From positions 1-6,919 of the forward strand of contig JAIDJJ010000479.1 of the NCBI GenBank assembly GCA_029052265.1: DNA of 6,919 nt, given 5' to 3'. The translations under genes and the position numbers were made by a program. Shown piece after piece: positions 1 to 6,138 of this stretch (the stretch's first letter is position 1; every line of letters starts with the position of its first letter). The DNA comes from Muribaculaceae bacterium. Lineage in GTDB: Bacteria; Bacteroidota; Bacteroidia; Bacteroidales; Muribaculaceae. The notes below the pieces were generated by a model. It saw only the letters and a program-made list of their open reading frames with translations. It was not told where the DNA came from and made no database searches.

Positions 1-47
1 ACTTTAACCATCAGAAATATGTTAAAAAACAATTTTTTTAAACATTT
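1..47. other. A/T-rich sequence upstream of the promoter
   Basis: No coding potential is evident in this short stretch at the left edge. It is very A/T-rich and contains an A/T-only inverted repeat (TTAAAAAA at 22-29 against TTTTTTAA at 34-41). It could hold a regulator site for the downstream operon, but I see no convincing direct repeat or operator. The neighbouring gene to the left is outside the window. Confidence 0.4.
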
Positions 48-80
48 TTTGCAATAAGTAGAAAAAATTGTCTAATTTTG
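48..80 (+). promoter_or_regulatory. Bacteroidetes-type promoter (-33/-7) for the susCD-like operon
   Basis: TTTG at 48-51 and TAATTTTG at 73-80 match the Bacteroidetes sigma-ABfr consensus (TTTG at -33, TAnnTTTG at -7), separated by 21 bp, within the usual range for this promoter class. Transcription would start at about 85-90, giving a leader of about 200 nt before the ATG at 293. I saw no other TAnnTTTG on the plus strand between here and the gene. The match is by eye only, and such A/T-rich motifs can occur by chance. Confidence 0.62.
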
Positions 81-98
81 CAAAATATTATAAAAGCA

Positions 99-113
99 CC
101 CCTTGAAAAGGGG
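99..113 (+). promoter_or_regulatory. Short hairpin near the 5' end of the leader
   Basis: CCCCTT (99-104), loop GAA (105-107) and AAGGGG (108-113) form a perfect 6-bp stem with four G-C pairs, the only GC-rich element in an A/T-rich leader. It starts about 10-14 nt after the predicted transcription start. No U-tract follows directly, so it is not a typical intrinsic terminator. It could protect the 5' end of the mRNA or hide the purine-rich AAGGGGAG that precedes the ATG at 120. Confidence 0.4.
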
Positions 114-119
114 AGTTTG

Positions 120-149
120 ATGAACATTTTTATTACCTATACATCATAA
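120..149 (+). CDS. Possible leader peptide (uORF, 9 codons plus stop)
   Basis: An ATG at 120 opens a short frame encoding MNIFITYTS and ending at TAA (147-149). It is preceded by AAGGGGAG (108-115) four bases before the ATG, the best Shine-Dalgarno-like sequence in the window; the three main genes have none. The 3' arm of the hairpin at 99-113 covers most of this purine tract, so initiation might depend on whether the stem is open. The peptide resembles nothing I know, and the frame may be chance. It is reported because of the SD/hairpin arrangement, not because the peptide looks functional. Confidence 0.2.
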   Translation: MNIFITYTS

Positions 150-292
150 CCGAATAAAATGGGTTTATTGGTAAAAAAAGAGAGAATGACTTGATTCTGT
201 TTTGATATTCAACAACATATTCATTGAAGTCTCCCTTAATTAAAGTAAATACTCACCAAAACAATAATAACTTCATCTCAAAATTATTACGT

Positions 293-3200
293 ATGAGAAA
301 ATTGTTTTTAATCTTGATGACTCTGATGGCGTGTTCCTGGAGCCTGTCGGCTCAGAACCGCACGGTATCAGGCGAAGTTGTCCAGGCATCAGATGGCGAA
401 CCTATTGTGGGCGCCACAGTTATGCCGATTGGTGGCGGTCAGGGAACTGCCACGGACATTGATGGCAGATTTACACTCAATGTACCTGCCAATGTGAAGG
501 AACTCCAGATTTCTTACATCGGGATGCAGACCCGCACTGTGAAAGTGGAGTTTGGGAAGCAGATGCGCATAGAGCTTACCAGCACTGCAAGCGAGCTTGA
601 CGAAGTGATGGTTGTTGCCTATGGCACTGCAAAGAAATCCGCCTATACCGGTTCGGCGTCAGTTGTAAAGTCAGACGCGCTTGAAACAGCTCTCGTATCA
701 AATGCTACAGACGCTCTTGCCGGAAAGGTTTCTGGTGTGCAGATCCTCAGCTCAAACGGTCAGCCCGGTACATCCCCATCAATCCGTATCCGTGGTGTCG
801 GCTCAATCAATGCAAGTATGGATCCGTTGTATGTGCTTGACGGTATACCTTATGACGGTGATGTAGCCAATATCAATACTATGGATATTGAGTCAATGAC
901 TGTCCTCAAGGATGCTGCCGCTGCCGCTCTTTATGGTGCACGTGGTGCGAACGGCGTTATCCTTATCACAACAAAGAAAGGTCAGAGCGGAACAGCCAAA
1001 GTCACCGTAGATGCCCGCTGGGGTTCCAATCATCGTGCCGTGCCTAACTATGATGTTATTTCTACTACCAATGAATATGTTGAAACTGCATATCAGGCAC
1101 TTCGTAACGGCTATTATTACAATATGACTTATACTCCTGAGGCCGCCCATGCTGCTGCAAATGCCAATATTTTCAAGTCTCTCGGATATCAGGTGTATAC
1201 ATTGCCCGCTGGAGAAGGTCTTATCGGCATTGACGGCAAGGTGAATCCCAATGCAACTCTCGGATATTCTGACGGGACATACTATTATACTCCCGATGAT
1301 TGGACAAAAGAGCAGCTTCGTGACGGACTCCGTCAGGAATATAATGTAAGCGTAACCGGAGGAAACGACCGTTTCAATTATTTTGTTTCCGGTGCGTATC
1401 TTGGTGATGAAGGGCTCATCAGGAACTCACATTTCAAGCGTCTTGCCACACGTACATCTATCGACTACCAAGTGAAGGATTGGTTGAAGATCGGCACAAA
1501 CATGAGCTATACTTATGTCAACAGCGGATATCCCGGCGATCAGAGCGCTGATGCATCCAATTCATCAGGCAACGCTTTCTTGATGGCAAATCAGTTGGCG
1601 CCATATTATCCTATGTATGTACGTGGCGCCGATGGGCAAATCCTTATTGATGAAAAGACAGGGAAACCTATTTACGATTATGGTGACGGTAAGTCTACAC
1701 CAAGCATACGTAACTGGATGAGTATTTCTAACCCTGCCGGTAACCTTGTTTATGATACAGAAGATTATCTTATGGATCAGTTCAATGGTAAATGGTATGC
1801 ATTGATAACTCCTGTTGACGGTCTTTCAATCACAGGAACTGCCGGTTACTTCCTTGACAATACCCGTTATCATAACCTTGGCAATCCTTATTACGGACAA
1901 AGTGCGCAGTATGGCGGCACAGCTTATCAGCAATTTGTAAGAACCCGTGCCATCAACCTTCAGGCACTCGCCAATTATCAGAAAACTTTTGCAGACAAGC
2001 ACGACATCGATATCCTTCTCGGATATGAAAGCTATGATCTCAACATAGAAAGCCTTGATGGTGCCGGTCAGAATCTCTATATGCCTGACAGCTGGGTAAT
2101 CAACAACACTATCGACAACAAGAATCCTTACGGTCAGGTAAACTCGTACTCTACACGCGGTATTTTCGGACGTGTCAACTATAGCTTTGATTCCCGTTAC
2201 TTCTTCAGCGCGAGTGTGCGTCGTGATGCCTCTTCACGTTTTGCCCCCGACAAACGCTGGGGTACATTCTGGTCACTTTCCGGTGCGTGGGATATCTCCA
2301 AAGAGTCTTTTATGGAGCCTGCGGAATGGCTTGATCAATTGAAATTTAAGGCTTCTTTCGGTCAACAGGGTAACGACAAGCTTGGCTCAAGCTACGCATA
2401 TTATTATGCATACGCCGATCAATATACCATTTCTGGAGCGAACGGAGTATGGTCAGACGGAACCCTCTGGTTCAAAGGTAACCCTGATATCACTTGGGAG
2501 ACATCAAACAATTTCAATATCGGTTTTGACTTCAGCTTCAAACAAGGAATGGTGAGCGGTACTATCGAATATTTCAACCGCCAGACTTCCGACATGCTTT
2601 ACAACAAGCCGGTGTCTCCTTCGAATGGTTACAGTTCAATTCCTATGAACGTCGGTTCTATGAGAAACAATGGTGTTGAACTTGAACTTAATTATCGTCC
2701 GATAGCCAACAACAAGGTGACATGGGATATTAACTTTAACATCACCACTGTAACCAACAAGGTTCTTAAACTTCATCCGGATCTCCACGGGCAGCTTATC
2801 AGCGGAAGCCGCATCTATAGAGAAGGCGAATCAATGTACCAGCTTTACCTTGTTGACTATGCAGGAGTGGATCCCGCTACCGGTCTTGCTCTCTATTGGG
2901 ACGCAGATCCAATTCTTGATGCTGACGGCAATGTCCAGAAAGACGAAAGAGGAACAATCCTGGTTGGTGATGAATATCTTTCTACAGACGCAAGCCATGC
3001 ATATAGCTACAACCGTAAGTCAACAGGCAATCTGATGCCTAAGGCATATGGTGGTTTCGGAACAAGCCTCCAATTTTTCGGTTTTGATTTCAGCATGGCA
3101 TTCGCATATCAATTCGGAGGTAAAATCTGGGATTACACATATCAGGACCTTATGCATGCAGGATCTACAAGTGATCTCGGCCGTAACTGGCATACTGATA

Positions 3201-3526
3201 TAAGAAACGCCTGGACACCTGAAAACCGCTATACAGATGTTCCCCGTCTTGACGGACAGGATTCTTATTCAAACTACAGCTCAACCCGTTGGTTGACTTC
3301 GAGCAACTATCTATCACTCCAAAACATCACTCTCGGATATACTCTTCCCAAGAAAGTGACAGATGCTTTGCGCCTTAACAACGTCCGCATCTACGGTTCA
3401 GCAGAAAACCTGTTCCTTTGGTCAACCCGCAAAGGTCTTGATCCTCGTCAGGGATATGTGTCATCACAAGGCGCTACCTACACAGGCTCACGTTGTATTT
3501 CGGGTGGTGTCAGAGTTGAGTTCTAA
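293..3526 (+). CDS. SusC/RagA-family TonB-linked outer membrane transporter
   Basis: This 1077-residue protein is an outer membrane, TonB-dependent importer of glycans or peptides that works with the SusD-like lipoprotein encoded next. A signal peptide spans residues 1-20, with likely signal peptidase I cleavage at SLSA|Q. A carboxypeptidase-regulatory-like beta-sandwich follows (about 23-96, with GEVVQASDGEPIVGATV). The TonB-box-like segment LDEVMVVAYG lies at 102-111. The plug domain (about 112-230) carries the family signatures SIRIRGVG (163-170), DPLYVLDG (177-184) and LKDAAAAALYGARGANGVI (205-223). The rest is a 22-strand-type barrel ending in GGVRVEF, with the terminal Phe typical of BAM substrates. 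Length is normal for the family. There is no STN domain before the regulatory-like domain. The ATG at 293 was chosen because it puts the signal peptide at the N-terminus; an in-frame TTG at 224 would add 23 polar residues before it. The substrate cannot be read from the sequence; the adjacent sialidase hints at host glycans. Confidence 0.96.
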   Translation: MRKLFLILMTLMACSWSLSAQNRTVSGEVVQASDGEPIVGATVMPIGGGQGTATDIDGRFTLNVPANVKELQISYIGMQTRTVKVEFGKQMRIELTSTASELDEVMVVAYGTAKKSAYTGSASVVKSDALETALVSNATDALAGKVSGVQILSSNGQPGTSPSIRIRGVGSINASMDPLYVLDGIPYDGDVANINTMDIESMTVLKDAAAAALYGARGANGVILITTKKGQSGTAKVTVDARWGSNHRAVPNYDVISTTNEYVETAYQALRNGYYYNMTYTPEAAHAAANANIFKSLGYQVYTLPAGEGLIGIDGKVNPNATLGYSDGTYYYTPDDWTKEQLRDGLRQEYNVSVTGGNDRFNYFVSGAYLGDEGLIRNSHFKRLATRTSIDYQVKDWLKIGTNMSYTYVNSGYPGDQSADASNSSGNAFLMANQLAPYYPMYVRGADGQILIDEKTGKPIYDYGDGKSTPSIRNWMSISNPAGNLVYDTEDYLMDQFNGKWYALITPVDGLSITGTAGYFLDNTRYHNLGNPYYGQSAQYGGTAYQQFVRTRAINLQALANYQKTFADKHDIDILLGYESYDLNIESLDGAGQNLYMPDSWVINNTIDNKNPYGQVNSYSTRGIFGRVNYSFDSRYFFSASVRRDASSRFAPDKRWGTFWSLSGAWDISKESFMEPAEWLDQLKFKASFGQQGNDKLGSSYAYYYAYADQYTISGANGVWSDGTLWFKGNPDITWETSNNFNIGFDFSFKQGMVSGTIEYFNRQTSDMLYNKPVSPSNGYSSIPMNVGSMRNNGVELELNYRPIANNKVTWDINFNITTVTNKVLKLHPDLHGQLISGSRIYREGESMYQLYLVDYAGVDPATGLALYWDADPILDADGNVQKDERGTILVGDEYLSTDASHAYSYNRKSTGNLMPKAYGGFGTSLQFFGFDFSMAFAYQFGGKIWDYTYQDLMHAGSTSDLGRNWHTDIRNAWTPENRYTDVPRLDGQDSYSNYSSTRWLTSSNYLSLQNITLGYTLPKKVTDALRLNNVRIYGSAENLFLWSTRKGLDPRQGYVSSQGATYTGSRCISGGVRVEF

Positions 3527-3562
3527 AATTTTCTCCCATTCATCAATTCATAAATAAGAATA

Positions 3563-5158
3563 ATGAAAAATAACTTCAAATATATTGTCGCATCTGCTGT
3601 GATGGCGTCTATGGGTCTTGCTGCCTGCAACGATCTTGACACAAAGCCGTTGAGCAATCATGTCACATCAGGCGAAAAATCGGATGCCATATCCAAAAAG
3701 CCGGATCTTGCATCTGCAGGTGTTGTGGGTATTTCTTCGACTTACAACCAATATAATGCGGTTTATTCAAACCATATAGATTTTGGCTGGCCGTCAGTAA
3801 TGATGGTTCTGGATAATATTGGTCCCGATCTTGTGTCAGACAACATCGGCTATAATTGGTTCGCTTCATCTGGCGCATACAATTTTGGAAACAATAACAA
3901 CTATGCAAACAATCTTGCATGGTATCATGCCTATAAGATCATACGAGCCTCTAACGACGTATTGAAAAATATAGATTCAGAAACCACCGATCCTGATCTG
4001 CAGCTTTATGCTTCCCAGGGATATGCCAACCGTGCGTTTGCATATTTCAACCTTGCTCAGCTTTTCCAATATACATATAAAGGGCACGAATCTCTTCCCT
4101 GCGTTCCGATCATTACGGAAGAAAATGCTGATGCTGTAGCTGCTGAAGGATGTCCCCGTTCTTCTGTACAGGAAGTATATGACCAGGTGCTTTCTGATCT
4201 TGAAAAGGCTATCCAATTCTTGACTGAATGTGGATATAAAGTAGACCGCATCGCTGATTCCGGTGCCAAACGATTTGCTTCACTTGGAGTTGCATATGGT
4301 CTCCGTGCAAGAGTAAACCTTGTAATGAACAATTGGCAGGCGGCTGCCGATGATGCAGCCAAGGCTATATCGACCTCAGGGGCTACTCCATATTCAATTG
4401 CAGAGGCATCTCAACCGGCTTTCAGCAACAGCGATGACCACAACTGGATGTGGGCTGTTTACGTTCAGGAAGTAGACCGCGTGGTCACTTCCGGTATCAT
4501 CAACTTCCCTTCACACATGGGTTCATTGAACTATGGTTATGCATCAGTAGGGGCATGGAGATATATCAGCAAGTCTCTCTATGGCAATATACCTGATTCA
4601 GACTGCCGTAAGGGTTGGTTCCTCAACGAGGATGCACAGAGTGCGAACTTGAATGCCAACCAGGTTGCGTATGTTGCGCAAAATGGTATACCGGCGTATA
4701 CTCAAGTTAAATTTGCTCCTTACCAGGGTGTGCTTGGAACTTCTACCAATGCCAGTGATGTTCCATTGATGCGTGTGGAGGAGATGTATCTTATCCAGGC
4801 TGAGGCTACAGCCATGGCGGGAAATGTGGCAGGTGCAAAAGATATTCTTGAAAATTTTGTAAAGACTTATCGTAATCCTTCATATATCTGTCCTGCCACT
4901 GATTCGGCAAGCATGCAGGAAGAGGTATGGAATCAGAGACGAATCGAACTTTGGGGTGAAGGATTCTGCTATTATGATCTACTCCGTCTGAATAAAGGTC
5001 TTGACCGTCGCGGAGGTGGATGGGATCCTACCTGGGTTTATAATATCGAAGCTCCTCTCAAGCCGTTTCTTATTCCTAATGGTGAAATGGAAGCTAACAC
5101 TGCAATCGGTGTTAACAATGATACATGGAGCAAGCCAAATGCAGTTGATGACTTCTAA
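3563..5158 (+). CDS. SusD/RagB-family surface nutrient-binding lipoprotein
   Basis: This 531-residue lipoprotein is the expected lid partner of the SusC-like transporter, binding the oligosaccharide at the cell surface and closing over the barrel. The signal peptide ends in the lipobox LAAC, with lipidated Cys22 followed by Asn-Asp-Leu-Asp, acidic residues fitting export to the outer face. Family landmarks appear in order: the helical TPR-like segment SQGYANRAFAYFNLAQLF (151-168); PCVPII (179-184); SSVQEVYDQVLSDLEKAI (200-217); a second TPR-like helix pair around 240-270; and the C-terminal SusD signature PLMRVEEMYLIQAEA (401-415), QRRIELWGEGFCYYDLLRL (458-476) and FLIPNGEMEAN (502-512). The length is typical and nothing is truncated. 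It starts 36 bp after the susC-like stop with no terminator between them, so it is co-transcribed. Initiation is SD-independent (AATAAGAATA before the ATG). The ligand is unknown, since SusD proteins share a fold and not a specificity. Confidence 0.96.
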   Translation: MKNNFKYIVASAVMASMGLAACNDLDTKPLSNHVTSGEKSDAISKKPDLASAGVVGISSTYNQYNAVYSNHIDFGWPSVMMVLDNIGPDLVSDNIGYNWFASSGAYNFGNNNNYANNLAWYHAYKIIRASNDVLKNIDSETTDPDLQLYASQGYANRAFAYFNLAQLFQYTYKGHESLPCVPIITEENADAVAAEGCPRSSVQEVYDQVLSDLEKAIQFLTECGYKVDRIADSGAKRFASLGVAYGLRARVNLVMNNWQAAADDAAKAISTSGATPYSIAEASQPAFSNSDDHNWMWAVYVQEVDRVVTSGIINFPSHMGSLNYGYASVGAWRYISKSLYGNIPDSDCRKGWFLNEDAQSANLNANQVAYVAQNGIPAYTQVKFAPYQGVLGTSTNASDVPLMRVEEMYLIQAEATAMAGNVAGAKDILENFVKTYRNPSYICPATDSASMQEEVWNQRRIELWGEGFCYYDLLRLNKGLDRRGGGWDPTWVYNIEAPLKPFLIPNGEMEANTAIGVNNDTWSKPNAVDDF

Positions 5159-5193
5159 TCATCGGTTCTTTAATTACTAAATTAGATTTCAAA

Positions 5194-6063
5194 ATGAAAC
5201 TTAATAAAATAACCGCTTATTTCGCTGCATTTGCAGCATTGGCATTTGCTTCTTGCTCTGAGGGACAATATTGGGATGAGGCTTCCAACCCCGGAGAGGT
5301 ATATGCCTTCGCCAAACCGGCTGAGACAATCAGCATTCCGGCTAATGAAGCTATTCCGACCAGTTATAGCGTCACAATCTCACGCAATGTAAACGTTGGA
5401 AGTGCGACAGTCCCTGTGGAATTTAAATCAAACAGTGATGTGTTGACCGGTCCTTCCAGCATAACATTTGAAGACGGCAGTTATTCTGCGGACTATGTGA
5501 TAAATATCGCGACCAATGCTAAAGCAGGAATCGATTATTCTGCAGACATAACTCTGGCACAGCCTGAAAATGTGATAACGCATGTGAAAGCAGAAAATTT
5601 AAAATTCGCTTTAAAGCTCAGCAAGGTTCTTGTACTTGAATGGTATGACAAAGGCGTTGCAAAGACTTACTCATTAAATTGGGTAGGAAATGAAGACGCT
5701 GTAGAGATACCTGTGCAGCAGGCAGACAATTATCCGCAAGATGGCGTTTATATCTGTAGATTGATGAGTCCGTACTGGTATCTTGAGCCTGAATATGCTA
5801 CCCAGGGAGCCAATATTGAATTTTTGGTAGACGAGAATGACAACGTTTTGGGGCTTGCATCTCCGTGGCAGTTGATCGGAGAATATGTTGACGGTTATGG
5901 TAACTTCTTTATTGGCTGTCCTGCAAGCCAGGGTTGCAGTTTTACTAATGAAGGAGATATTTTTACACTGGCAGGTTTCTTGGCATATGGCACCAGTGCT
6001 TCCCCATCATATTATTATGATCCAGAAACACTGAAATTCCAATGGACAGGTTATGGTAAATAA
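5194..6063 (+). CDS. SusE-position surface lipoprotein, Calx-beta-like N-terminal region
   Basis: This 289-residue predicted lipoprotein is the last gene of the operon, 35 bp after the susD-like stop. The signal peptide ends in the lipobox FASC (Cys21), followed by a Ser-Glu-Gly linker. Residues about 37-142 look like an all-beta Calx-beta-like domain (VTISRNVNVGSATVPVEF, SSITFEDGSYSADYVINI). Residues about 148-289 form a second beta-rich part with many aromatics (WY at 150-151, YWY at 194-196, Trp225, GYGNFF at 234-239, YYY at 273-275, Trp284). The pattern (VYICRLMSPY, then an IEFLVDENDNV strand) resembles a domain common in Bacteroidales PUL lipoproteins of unsettled function. It is not a recognisable SusE or SusF with starch-binding modules. 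By position and lipidation it is probably a surface glycan-binding protein; that role is inferred, and no catalytic motif is visible. Confidence 0.78.
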   Translation: MKLNKITAYFAAFAALAFASCSEGQYWDEASNPGEVYAFAKPAETISIPANEAIPTSYSVTISRNVNVGSATVPVEFKSNSDVLTGPSSITFEDGSYSADYVINIATNAKAGIDYSADITLAQPENVITHVKAENLKFALKLSKVLVLEWYDKGVAKTYSLNWVGNEDAVEIPVQQADNYPQDGVYICRLMSPYWYLEPEYATQGANIEFLVDENDNVLGLASPWQLIGEYVDGYGNFFIGCPASQGCSFTNEGDIFTLAGFLAYGTSASPSYYYDPETLKFQWTGYGK

Positions 6064-6082
6064 TTATTGATTAAACCATTGA

Positions 6083-6138
6083 TGATTTACAAAAAAGAGA
6101 CATGCTGTTTAAACAGCATGTCTCTTTTTTGTAAATCA
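6083..6138. terminator. Bidirectional intrinsic terminator, perfect 56-nt palindrome
   Basis: The sequence is identical on both strands over 56 nt, with its centre at 6110/6111. The core is GAGACATGCTG (6097-6107), TTTAAA (6108-6113) and CAGCATGTCTC (6114-6124), flanked by AAAAAA (6091-6096) and TTTTTT (6125-6130), then by the complementary outer arms TGATTTAC (6083-6090) and GTAAATCA (6131-6138). Either strand gives an 11-bp stem followed by a six-U tract, so it should stop transcription of the upstream operon and of the convergent sialidase gene. The outer arm contains the sialidase stop codon (6136-6138). The core stem begins 33 nt after the stop codon of the upstream lipoprotein gene. Confidence 0.92.

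Larger units (their letters stand above)
81..292 (+). other. Long 5' leader of the PUL operon
   Basis: About 200 nt separate the predicted transcription start from the first gene. The leader holds a GC-rich 6-bp hairpin near its 5' end (99-113) and a possible tiny reading frame (120-149). The rest, about 150-292, is A/T-rich with no structure I can support. No known riboswitch class is recognisable. Long leaders upstream of susC homologues are known sites of post-transcriptional and antisense-RNA control in Bacteroides, so a regulatory role is plausible but inferred. Confidence 0.4.

Noticed and set aside
22..41. A/T-only inverted repeat as a terminator of an upstream gene
   Set aside because: The 8-bp stem has no G-C pair and would be too weak for intrinsic termination. 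The region is simply A/T-rich.
236..243. TTAATTAA palindrome in the leader as an operator
   Set aside because: The symmetry does not extend beyond 8 bp and such a motif is expected by chance in A/T-rich sequence.
224..292. N-terminal extension of the SusC-like gene from a TTG at 224
   Set aside because: It would put 23 polar, Asn-rich residues ahead of a well-formed signal peptide. The ATG at 293 begins that signal peptide directly and fits family practice.
317..328. Lipobox-like LMAC in the SusC-like signal peptide (Cys13)
   Set aside because: SusC-family barrels are not lipoproteins. A better signal peptidase I site (SLSA|Q) follows seven residues later, and Cys13 sits inside the hydrophobic core.
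893..1150. 85-codon minus-strand reading frame inside the susC-like gene
   Set aside because: It is antisense to the conserved plug region, with no recognisable domain and no start signals.
4057..4362. 101-codon minus-strand reading frame inside the susD-like gene
   Set aside because: It lies wholly within a well-supported conserved gene on the other strand, resembles no known protein and has no promoter or ribosome site. It is a shadow of the plus-strand codon pattern.
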